Source: Actinomycetota bacterium
GTDB taxonomy: Bacteria; Actinomycetota; Acidimicrobiia; Acidimicrobiales; Ilumatobacteraceae
Length of the DNA: 21,962 nucleotides
Direction of reading: 5' to 3'
NCBI GenBank assembly: GCA_009705865.1
Contig: WLSJ01000009.1
Coordinates: 1-21,962, forward strand
Both the position numbers and the translations under genes were made by a program. Of this stretch, positions 15,083-21,962 are shown one piece after another. A model generated the notes under the pieces. That model saw only the letters and a list, made by a program, of their open reading frames with translations, was not told the DNA's origin and searched no databases. The first letter of the stretch is position 1. Each line of letters begins with the position of its first letter.

Positions 15083-15114
15083 GTCAGGAACAGAATTCTT
15101 TCAATAGTCCTGAC
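15083..15114. promoter_or_regulatory. Inverted repeat upstream of glpD, candidate operator
   Basis: GTCAGGA (15083-15089) and its exact reverse complement TCCTGAC (15108-15114) are separated by 18 bases, with the second arm ending 17 bases before the glpD GTG. The arm centres are 25 bp apart, about 2.4 helical turns. It does not resemble the perR-side palindromes. It could be a regulator site for the glpD operon, but no regulator is encoded beside it, and a 7-bp repeat can occur by chance. Confidence 0.35.
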
Positions 15115-15131
15115 CACATAGGCTCTGCTAC

Positions 15132-16814
15132 GTGTCAACCCCCCACAATTTCTCCCGATCACAGTCCCTCTCTCGCCTCTCGAATGAAGAATTTGATGTC
15201 GTTGTCATTGGCGGAGGAATCACCGGAGCCGGAGTTGTGCTCGATGCCGCGTCTCGGGGCCTTCGTGCGTGTCTACTCGAGCGCGATGACTTTGCCTCAG
15301 GCACCTCATCCAAATCTTCCAAACTGATTCACGGCGGGTTGCGCTACCTGCAACAAGGTGATGTCCGACTTGTGTATCAAGCACTGCGTGAACGCAAACG
15401 CTTGCGCAGCAACGCCCCTCACTTAGTCCACGTATTGCCGTTCATGATTCCGATTCTCACGAAGAACAGTGTGGTCTCAAAGAAAATTGCTCGCGCGCTT
15501 GGTTCTGCCATGTGGATGTATGACCTCACAGGCGGATGGCGCATTGGTCGCCTTCACCGCCGCTTGTCTGCCGATAAAGCATTCGCACATTTGCCCACCA
15601 TGGCACGCGAAAAGCTTTCGTCTGCATACATGTACTACGACGCTGAGGCCGACGATGCCCGCCTTACTCTTTCAGTACTTCGCAGCGCCGCAGACAACGG
15701 AGCAGCCATTGCAAATCAGTGCCGCGTTGAAGGAATTGACTCAACTAATCGCACGCAACACACAGTTCGTGTCCATGACTTAGTCGGTGACACTCATCTC
15801 ACCATCCGAACCAAAGCAGTTGTCAATGCAACGGGTGTTTGGGCCGATGATGTTCGCGCCCTTGATGAGGCATCGCATCCAGACACCATTCGTCCGGCAA
15901 AGGGCGTACACCTCACCGTGCCTTGGGACAAAGTGCGCAATGACATTGCCGTTGTTATCCCGGTACCGAGCGACAAACGCAGTTTGTTTGTAGTCCCCTG
16001 GATTTCTCGTGGTGACGGCACGTACCAATTCACATACATCGGCACTACAGATACGGATTACAAAGGTCCAGTCAATGATCCGCAATGCACACGCGACGAT
16101 ATTGAATATGTTCTTGCAGCACTGAACGCAAGCGTCAACACCGATGTCACATTTGAAGACGTAACGGGCGTGTGGTCGGGTCTTCGTCCTCTAGTAAAGA
16201 TGGATGACTCTTCTGCAAAGGCAGGTCGCACTGCTGACCTCAGTCGTCGTCATCGCGTGTTTACTTCCGACACTGGTGTTGTCACTGTCACAGGTGGAAA
16301 ACTCACTACGTATCGCGAAATGGCCGAAGACGCAGTTGATGCAGTTTCTGAAGTGTTGGGCACTAAGACTCGTTGCCGCACACAGTCAATGTCACTACAC
16401 GGCGCAAAAGGCCGCAGCATCCGTGCATCGCAACGAGATCACCACCTCGATGGTCGTTATGGAAGTGATGCTGCAGACATATCTGCGCTCATTGCAAGCG
16501 ACCCTTCACTTTCTGGGCCGTTAGTGGACGGACTTCCCTATTTACGTGCCGAAGCTGTGTATGCAGTCACACACGAAATGGCGACATCAGTTGATGACGT
16601 ACTTAGTCGTCGCACTCGCGCACGTTTACTGAATCGACGTGCCAGCGTGACCGCAGCACGTGCAACAGCAGACCTCATTGCACCACTCCTTGGGTGGGAC
16701 GATGCACAGTGCACAGCCAGCATCGCTGAGTTCGTTGATGCATGCGCCCGCGAAGACGCTGCAGCAATGGTGACAGAACAAGAATTCATCGACTCACACA
16801 AGGGACAACAATGA
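15132..16814 (+). CDS. glpD: Glycerol-3-phosphate dehydrogenase, FAD-dependent
   Basis: A 560-residue membrane-associated flavoprotein that oxidises sn-glycerol 3-phosphate to dihydroxyacetone phosphate and passes electrons to quinone. Seen are the FAD-binding VVIGGGITGAGVVLDAASRG (24-43), the SSKLIHGGLRYL block, VNATGVWADDV, the second FAD segment VTGGKLTTYREMAEDA and a C-terminal DAO-C helical domain ending in RRASVTAARATADLIAPLLGWDD. Length matches the family. The start is GTG at 15132; no clear ribosome site precedes it and a CATAGG hexamer 9 bases upstream hints at a leaderless mRNA. ATGA overlap couples it to the AGPS-like gene. The natural substrate may be a substituted glycerol phosphate given its neighbours (inference). 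Confidence 0.93.
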   Translation: MSTPHNFSRSQSLSRLSNEEFDVVVIGGGITGAGVVLDAASRGLRACLLERDDFASGTSSKSSKLIHGGLRYLQQGDVRLVYQALRERKRLRSNAPHLVHVLPFMIPILTKNSVVSKKIARALGSAMWMYDLTGGWRIGRLHRRLSADKAFAHLPTMAREKLSSAYMYYDAEADDARLTLSVLRSAADNGAAIANQCRVEGIDSTNRTQHTVRVHDLVGDTHLTIRTKAVVNATGVWADDVRALDEASHPDTIRPAKGVHLTVPWDKVRNDIAVVIPVPSDKRSLFVVPWISRGDGTYQFTYIGTTDTDYKGPVNDPQCTRDDIEYVLAALNASVNTDVTFEDVTGVWSGLRPLVKMDDSSAKAGRTADLSRRHRVFTSDTGVVTVTGGKLTTYREMAEDAVDAVSEVLGTKTRCRTQSMSLHGAKGRSIRASQRDHHLDGRYGSDAADISALIASDPSLSGPLVDGLPYLRAEAVYAVTHEMATSVDDVLSRRTRARLLNRRASVTAARATADLIAPLLGWDDAQCTASIAEFVDACAREDAAAMVTEQEFIDSHKGQQ

Positions 16815-18292
16815 GCATTCATACATTTTCTACACGGGCCACAGAGCCAATCGAATTTGGCGGAGACCCTGCTGTTGCAACGTCTCACCTGCCTAGTCCA
16901 GGGCGGGCATTAACTGCCACAGAAGTAAAAGAACTCAGTGCAATTTGCGACACCACCGCCGATGCAGCAGAACGCGCACAACATGGTCGTGACTGGTGGC
17001 CACTGTCTCTTCGGTGGTCACTACTTCGTAATGAAGTCCCGCAAATTCCCGCTGTTGTGTGCCGCCCGAAGAACACGCAAGAAGTTTCCGTATTGATGGC
17101 GTACTGCAATGACCACAAAATTCCGGTCACACCATCTGGTGGACGAAGCGGAGTGTGTGGTGCTGCGATTCCTCTCTATGGTGGTGTCGCACTCGACATG
17201 ACTCATATGCAAGGCATCGAATCAATCGATGAAGTATCGGGCATTGTTGAAACACTGTCTGGCACCTTTGGCCCAGATCTAGAAAAAGCTGTTCGCACAT
17301 ACGGACTCACCATCGGGCATTACCCACAGTCATTTGAATTAGCGACTGTTGGCGGTTGGGTTGCATGCCGAGGAGCCGGACAATATTCAACGCGGTACGG
17401 AAAAATCGAAGACATGGTGCATGCTCTCGAAGCTGTTCTTGCCGATGGCACCGTCATCCGTACCGGTGGTGCGCCTGCTGGCGCAGTTGGCCCAGATATT
17501 TCTCAATTGCTACTCGGCAGTGAAGGAACTCTCGCAGTGATCACGCGTGTGTGGTTGCGCGCTCACCCACTGCCTGAAGTGGAACGCCGCGCTGCATTTA
17601 CCTTTGCGTCATTTTCTGAAGGCATCGAAGCGTGTCGCCGCATCATTCGTGCCGGAGCAACACCAGCTGTGTTGCGTTTGTACGACGGAGCCGAAAGCAA
17701 GCGTTCTCATGGTGGTGACGGTACGCAATGCACTCTTTTAGTTCTAGATGAAGGCACCGAAGCCATCGTCGATGGAACAATGAGTGTTGTATTCGATACT
17801 TGCAAAGAGATGGGCGCCACTGACGGTGATGTTGCACTTATCGAAGCATGGATGCACCACCGCAACGACACAAGCGGATTGCAAGCACTCACTCGCAAGG
17901 GCTTTGTAGTTGACACTATGGAAGTTGCCGCAAATTGGGGCCATCTTGATGCAGTTGTAGATGCAGTCGAATCAGCGATGCTTGCTGTTCCACATGCACG
18001 CTCTGCCACGTGCCACTTATCTCATAGCTACATCGAAGGAGCATGCGTCTACTTCACGTTCGCTGCGACGCCTGAAGAAGCTGATTTTGAAAGCACCTAC
18101 GTAGCGATGTGGAAAGCGGGCCAAGAAGCAGGCCTTAAGTCCGGTGCAAACTTGTCGCACCATCACGGCATCGGATACAGCAGGTCCCAGTACATGGAAC
18201 AAGCTCTCGGAACCAGCATGGGCGTATTGCGTGCAGTGAAAAACGCACTTGATCCAAACGGCATCTTGAACCCAGGCAAGCTCGGACTATGA
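16811..18292 (+). CDS. FAD-binding oxidase, alkyl-dihydroxyacetonephosphate synthase-like
   Basis: A 493-residue vanillyl-alcohol-oxidase/PCMH-type flavoprotein related to AGPS, which exchanges the acyl chain of acyl-DHAP for a fatty alcohol to give the ether bond. FAD domain: VPQIPAVVCRPKNTQEVSVL and PVTPSGGRSGVCGAAI. AGPS-like blocks: IGHYPQSFELATVGGWVACRGAGQ, GPDISQLLLGSEGTLAVIT, YIEGACVYFTF containing the active-site Tyr, and the SHHHGIG His triplet (450-452), then DPNGILNPGKLG. The ATG at 16811 replaces the longer open frame. ATGA overlaps on both sides couple it to glpD and to the FGGY kinase. A D-lactate or glycolate oxidase-like dehydrogenase remains possible, but the HHH and Tyr motifs favour AGPS. 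Confidence 0.85.
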   Translation: MSIHTFSTRATEPIEFGGDPAVATSHLPSPGRALTATEVKELSAICDTTADAAERAQHGRDWWPLSLRWSLLRNEVPQIPAVVCRPKNTQEVSVLMAYCNDHKIPVTPSGGRSGVCGAAIPLYGGVALDMTHMQGIESIDEVSGIVETLSGTFGPDLEKAVRTYGLTIGHYPQSFELATVGGWVACRGAGQYSTRYGKIEDMVHALEAVLADGTVIRTGGAPAGAVGPDISQLLLGSEGTLAVITRVWLRAHPLPEVERRAAFTFASFSEGIEACRRIIRAGATPAVLRLYDGAESKRSHGGDGTQCTLLVLDEGTEAIVDGTMSVVFDTCKEMGATDGDVALIEAWMHHRNDTSGLQALTRKGFVVDTMEVAANWGHLDAVVDAVESAMLAVPHARSATCHLSHSYIEGACVYFTFAATPEEADFESTYVAMWKAGQEAGLKSGANLSHHHGIGYSRSQYMEQALGTSMGVLRAVKNALDPNGILNPGKLGL

Positions 18293-19749
18293 GAACCCTC
18301 GTCATCGACGTAGGGACAAGCGGACTTCGCGCCGCCATTGTGCACGATGACGCATCGGTGACCGATCTTCATTACGAAGAGTTTGCTCCAGATAGTCCAT
18401 TCGCAGGACTCGTGGAATTTGATGCAACAGCCATGTACGCAGCAGTTCATCGCGTCGCCTCGCGCGCACTTGAATCTGGTCCCGTTACCGCACTCGGAAT
18501 CACCACACAACGTGCTTCCACCATCATGTGGCGTGCATCAACAGGTGCGCCCATAGGGCCATCACTTGGTTGGCAAGATTTGCGCACCGTGGGTGAGTGC
18601 ATGGCTGCACGCGCCGAACACGGATTCACTTTCGCACCGAATCAGACAGCAACAAAAGCTGTGTGGATGCTTACTCACTACATCACTGATGTAGCTGAAC
18701 GTTCGAGTGATGATTTGCGCATCGGAACTGTTGAATCGTGGATCGTGTACAACCTCACACAAGGCGCACACCACGTAACAGACCACACCAACGCCGCTGT
18801 TACGGGTCTCACCATTCCAGATGGAACTTCTTGGAATAGCGCGATGTTGAAAACCTTAGGAATTGCAGAACACCAGCTTCCGCGCATTGTTGATTCAATG
18901 GGATTCGTCGGCAACGCAACAGACCTTGTTGGTGCGCCCCCTATTCTTGCGATTGCCGGCGATCAGCAAGCATCTCTTGTCGGACAAGGATGCATTGTCC
19001 CGGGCATGGCCAAAATTACATTTGGTACCGGCGGCATGTTGGACATGTTTGTTGGAGACAATCCCCCACATTCTGCGCAACGTAATTCAGGCGGAACATT
19101 TCCGATCGTTGCATTTAGTCGCGGTGGAAAAATCTCCTACGGAACTGAAGCAATCATGTTGTCAGCTGGCACCAACATCGAATGGTTGCGCGACGACATG
19201 GGTCTCATTGCTGATGCAGCCGAGTCCCACACCTTGGCCTCATCAGTTCCGACAACCGACGGCGTGGCTTACATACCAGCACTTCTCGGACTCGGTACTC
19301 CGTTTTGGGATTACGGCGCACGAGGCGCACTGTTCGGAATCACACGGGGAACAACTCGAGCCCATATCGTGCGAGCAGTTTTGGAAGGGGTCGCACATCG
19401 CGGAGCCGACCTAGTGGAATCAGCAGAGGCTGATTCAGGACTCACGATTGGCGAAATTCGCATCGACGGTGGCATGAGTCGCAACCAAACATTCGTTCAG
19501 GCACTTGCAGATGCAACAGGCCGGCCTGTCAGGGTGTCGCCCGTATCGGAAGCGACAACTTTGGGTGCCGGCTTCATGGCGGGCACCGAATCGGGACAAT
19601 GGCACAATCTCGGCTCCGCGGCCGAGGCGCTCTCAGGTGCCCCTGTCACCTCACCATTAGGTGCGCCAGGGATATCCCGACAACAATGGTCACAGGCGGT
19701 CTCTCGAGCCCGCTCTTGGATACCTGAACTCTCATCACTGGACTTCTAG
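18289..19749 (+). CDS. FGGY-family kinase with non-canonical substrate site
   Basis: A 486-residue FGGY carbohydrate kinase distantly like glycerol kinase. The phosphate loops are intact (VIDVGTSGLR, 5-14; IAGDQQASLVGQ; FGTGGMLD; IDGGMSRN), as are W95 and GLGTPFWDYGARGALFGITRGTTRAHIVRAV. However, the glycerol-contact pair Arg-Glu reads ITTQRAST (R75-A76), and the glycerol-contact tyrosine segment reads FAPNQTATK (N118) instead of DPYFSGTK. The substrate is therefore probably not plain glycerol. It is the third gene of a tightly coupled operon with glpD and the AGPS-like enzyme (ATGA at 18289). The conserved order suggests it phosphorylates a glycerol-like precursor of that pathway, such as an alkylglycerol or a short polyol; this is inference. 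Confidence 0.85.
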   Translation: MRTLVIDVGTSGLRAAIVHDDASVTDLHYEEFAPDSPFAGLVEFDATAMYAAVHRVASRALESGPVTALGITTQRASTIMWRASTGAPIGPSLGWQDLRTVGECMAARAEHGFTFAPNQTATKAVWMLTHYITDVAERSSDDLRIGTVESWIVYNLTQGAHHVTDHTNAAVTGLTIPDGTSWNSAMLKTLGIAEHQLPRIVDSMGFVGNATDLVGAPPILAIAGDQQASLVGQGCIVPGMAKITFGTGGMLDMFVGDNPPHSAQRNSGGTFPIVAFSRGGKISYGTEAIMLSAGTNIEWLRDDMGLIADAAESHTLASSVPTTDGVAYIPALLGLGTPFWDYGARGALFGITRGTTRAHIVRAVLEGVAHRGADLVESAEADSGLTIGEIRIDGGMSRNQTFVQALADATGRPVRVSPVSEATTLGAGFMAGTESGQWHNLGSAAEALSGAPVTSPLGAPGISRQQWSQAVSRARSWIPELSSLDF

Positions 19750-19793
19750 TGTTGGGATGCGATATTTCGCCAACACGACAAAGGATGCCCTAC

Positions 19794-20363
19794 GTGGACA
19801 CTCACCAAGTTGAATCCCCCGACATGTCAATGACCACTCGTCGTCGACTCATCGCTTCACTTCTCGCAGGAGGAGCAGTTGTTGCCGCGGCACCACTGTT
19901 TGCAGGTCACGCATCTGCAGCAGACAATGCAGCGCCACCTCACCGTGATGCTGCCGACAACGCAGCATTGAATGCATGCCTTGATCGCGAATCACGAATG
20001 GTCGCAACGTATCGCAAAGCGATCGCAGGATTGACCGAGAATGACTTAATTGCTATGACTCTCATTCTCGATCACCACATTGCATATGCCCACGCTCTGA
20101 AGGGTTACTTGGCAGTGGAAGCAATCACTCCAAGCAGCGCACCTCTTGCCTCCCCTACTGGATCACTCGCCGGCATCGCTCGTCAGTTAGCCACGCTCGA
20201 AGATCAAACCGCAACTATTCATACCAACACCATTGGCACAATTAAGGGTCTCGATGCAGCAACACTTCTTGCCTCCATCGTCACTGTTGAAGCTCGCCAT
20301 GCTGCTGCACTCGAACTAATTGCTGGCGCATCACCTATCGCTGCTCACGCCACCGCCTACTAA
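19794..20363 (+). CDS. Tat-exported ferritin-like domain protein
   Basis: A 189-residue secreted protein. The signal is of Tat type: TTRRRLIAS (twin Arg near 16-18), the hydrophobic stretch LLAGGAVVAAAPLFAG, then a likely cleavage at HASA-AD. The mature part is a helical bundle with ferritin-like residues (CLDRESRMVATYRKAI, ILDHHIAYAHALKGYLAVEA and VEARHAAALELIAGA), so E/H metal ligands are plausible. I chose the GTG at 19794 because AAGGA ends 8 bases upstream; the longer frame from 19749 starts inside the kinase stop codon. It begins 44 bases after the kinase gene and may be read through from that operon. Family resemblance is to DUF4439-like or ferritin-like domains, and iron handling is inference. 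Confidence 0.8.
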   Translation: MDTHQVESPDMSMTTRRRLIASLLAGGAVVAAAPLFAGHASAADNAAPPHRDAADNAALNACLDRESRMVATYRKAIAGLTENDLIAMTLILDHHIAYAHALKGYLAVEAITPSSAPLASPTGSLAGIARQLATLEDQTATIHTNTIGTIKGLDAATLLASIVTVEARHAAALELIAGASPIAAHATAY

Positions 20364-20372
20364 GGACTCATC

Positions 20373-21143
20373 ATGAAACAAACAAGCACTTCCTCACCAA
20401 TCAGCCGTCGCACAATGCTGCGTTCGTCTGGCGCACTTGTTGCAACGTCAGCAGTTCTTGCTGCTTGTAGTTCAGCCAAGCCATCCGTTGCACGAATTGG
20501 TGAATCACCGACCACCGTGAAGTTGGAAGATCTTGCAGTGACAGACGTTGTTCTTCTTCGTACAGCAATGTCGATGGAAACAATGGCCGCAGCAATGTTG
20601 ACAGACTCGGCCGTTACCGGTCTTGCAAGCAAAGATGCAGCACCCGTCATCGCAGCATTCGCTGCAGATCACATTTCGCATCTTGAAGATCTTCGCGTCT
20701 TGATTGCAGCACGTAATGGTTCTGCATATTCAGAGACCAACACAAAGTTGATGCAGGCCTATGGTCAACCAGCACTTGATTTAGTTGCAAACGGAAAAGT
20801 TGAAGCCGACGTCTTAGCTCTAATGCACGCAGTTGAAACGTTGATTGCTGCCACATACCAATACTTCGTGTCACTCACCGTCGAGCCTGCTCTTCGCGCT
20901 GACCTCGTACGACTAGGCGGACGTTCATCTCGACGCTCAGCTGTATCGGCACAGCTCATCAATGGCGGCACCGGCGGGTTTGCACCTGCAAACGATAAAG
21001 ATGGCGTACCGCTAGTAGCCACTTTGCCTGGGGCATTCGGGTCTCTTAGTGCTGTACAAGTCGCCTTGGGCCCTGTCAACGACACCGGAACACGTGCCAC
21101 TGTCCTTATGGACACTCCAAGCCTTAATAGCCTCATTTACTAA
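20373..21143 (+). CDS. Exported lipoprotein with ferritin-like domain
   Basis: A 256-residue exported protein. The signal combines a Tat motif (SRRTMLRSS, 11-19) with a lipobox LAAC (C32), so it is probably a Tat-exported lipoprotein tethered to the membrane. Helical segments VVLLRTAMSMETMAAAML, FAADHISHLEDLRVLIAA and LMHAVETLIAATYQYFVSL resemble the first helices of a ferritin-like bundle. The last helix, expected as ExRH, reads GRSSRRSAVSAQL, so the metal site looks incomplete. Its C-terminus (about 195-256) is poorly ordered and has no recognised domain. ATG at 20373, with AAGGA 6 bases upstream. It is 9 bases after its smaller paralogue and co-transcribed with it. Confidence 0.8.
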   Translation: MKQTSTSSPISRRTMLRSSGALVATSAVLAACSSAKPSVARIGESPTTVKLEDLAVTDVVLLRTAMSMETMAAAMLTDSAVTGLASKDAAPVIAAFAADHISHLEDLRVLIAARNGSAYSETNTKLMQAYGQPALDLVANGKVEADVLALMHAVETLIAATYQYFVSLTVEPALRADLVRLGGRSSRRSAVSAQLINGGTGGFAPANDKDGVPLVATLPGAFGSLSAVQVALGPVNDTGTRATVLMDTPSLNSLIY

Positions 21144-21156
21144 GCCTCTTTACCCA

Positions 21157-21162
21157 TACACT
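21157..21162 (+). promoter_or_regulatory. Predicted rnpB promoter -10 element
   Basis: TACACT lies 6 bases before the start of the RNase P P1 helix (21169), matching the expected -10 to start distance. The candidate -35 (TTTACT near 21136) overlaps the last codons and stop of the preceding lipoprotein gene and has a short 15-base spacer. So rnpB starts almost directly after that gene. Confidence 0.5.
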
Positions 21163-21168
21163 CATCTC

Positions 21169-21519
<351 letters not shown>

Positions 21520-21530
21520 ACCCAACGGGT

Positions 21531-21962
21531 TTACAGATGTGATGTTTCGTTGAACCCAAGAAGTGCTGGCCCGCGCGGACCAATTGCAATTCGACAAATC
21601 GATGCGCGATCCAATTGCATTCGCCATGTTGTGTCTGGCCCCGTGCCAAGCGCCCATGTAACGCCGCTCTTGATAGGCGACACGTGACTCACAACAATCA
21701 CATCACCTGTACGTGCGCGTTCACTGATTTCATCAAATGCTGGCTGTACACGAGCATCTAACTCAACAAGTGTCTCGCCACCTGGTGGACGAAACGAAGG
21801 ATCATTGCGCCACTGAGCCCACAGCGACTGATCAACATCCGTGAGTGCCACGCCGTCCCAGTCTCCGTAGTCAAGTTCAATAAACCGCTCATCGATCGTG
21901 ACGTTGCCCGAAATTGCACTTGCTGTCTGATGTGCGCGTGTTAACGGACTACACACCACCAA
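21531..21962 (-). CDS. Histidine phosphatase (phosphoglycerate-mutase-like), 5' end off the window
   Basis: Partial gene; the frame is open to the window edge. The visible 143 residues are the C-terminal part of a His-phosphatase domain: VCSPLTRAHQTASAIS (second Arg loop), FIELDYGDWDGVALTDV, PPGGETLVELDARV and DVIVVSHVSPIKSGVTWALG (the catalytic SH histidine). The N-terminal RHG motif lies off the window. In actinobacteria such domains can follow an RNase H domain in one protein (RNase H/alpha-ribazole phosphatase fusion), and this cannot be tested here. Its 3' end converges on rnpB at a distance of 11 bases, with only a weak 4-bp hairpin (ACCC-AAC-GGGT) between. Confidence 0.85.
   Translation of the reverse strand: MVVCSPLTRAHQTASAISGNVTIDERFIELDYGDWDGVALTDVDQSLWAQWRNDPSFRPPGGETLVELDARVQPAFDEISERARTGDVIVVSHVSPIKSGVTWALGTGPDTTWRMQLDRASICRIAIGPRGPALLGFNETSHL

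Noticed and set aside
16742..16810. N-terminal extension of the AGPS-like protein
   Set aside because: It lies within the end of glpD in another frame. The ATG at 16811 gives an ATGA junction and a normal N-terminus.
18863..19414. 183-residue plus-strand reading frame
   Set aside because: It overlaps the FGGY kinase in a different frame, has an atypical composition and no motifs.
18289..19749. Annotation of the second FGGY kinase as GlpK
   Set aside because: The Arg-Glu and Tyr glycerol contacts are replaced (QRAST, APNQTATK), so a glpK symbol would overstate the evidence.
21520..21530. Intrinsic terminator between rnpB and the phosphatase gene
   Set aside because: Only a 4-bp stem (ACCC-AAC-GGGT) followed by three T residues; too weak to call.

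Overview
The window looks like a contiguous piece of an actinobacterial chromosome. A WhiB protein, a DUF3040 membrane protein, mraZ next to DUF3040, an HNH protein and a PimB-like mannosyltransferase all point to Actinomycetota. The moderate base composition and this gene mix would fit a low-GC Acidimicrobiia (Ilumatobacter-like) lineage, but that finer placement is inference. Genes are packed tightly: the longest gene-free stretches are only about 100 to 110 bases. I see no mobile element, CRISPR array or tRNA. No stretch of 300 bases lacks a gene.

Layout. (1) Positions 1-3823, all minus strand: dinB, DUF3040, a small conserved protein, an HNH protein, a lipoate-ligase-family protein and mraZ. 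mraZ has a well-formed promoter carrying TGGG-type MraZ boxes. (2) 3850-6388, plus strand: a small membrane protein, an inositol-monophosphatase-family enzyme and a canonical glycerol kinase, chained by ATGA overlaps. (3) 6354-12004, minus strand: whiB, trpD, a small Cys protein, queG, a PimB-like glycosyltransferase, a membrane protein, a START-like protein and a ROK sugar kinase. Most are overlapping or nearly so and probably form one long transcript. Its 3' end overlaps the 3' end of glpK by 35 bp. (4) 12116-15024, minus strand: a peroxide-defence block of PerR-type regulator, rubredoxin-less rubrerythrin, a two-[4Fe-4S] CCG-domain oxidoreductase and DUF3501. A GAAA-capped hairpin separates rubrerythrin from the oxidoreductase. 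(5) 15132-19749, plus strand, divergent from perR: three translationally coupled genes for GlpD, an alkyl-DHAP-synthase-like flavoprotein and an atypical FGGY kinase. (6) 19794-21143: two tandem exported ferritin-like proteins, one with a Tat signal and one a Tat lipoprotein. (7) 21169-21519: RNase P RNA, convergent with a histidine phosphatase that runs off the window.

How the parts work together. There are two glycerol-3-phosphate modules. The canonical glpK lies with the IMPase. GlpD lies with an AGPS-like enzyme and a kinase whose glycerol-contact residues are changed, which suggests a dedicated pathway for a glycerol-like or ether-lipid substrate. The perR-rubrerythrin-Fe/S-DUF3501 block reads as a self-contained cytosolic peroxide-reduction system. 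PerR carries all five metal-sensing residues, and palindromic sites lie in the shared perR/glpD intergenic region.
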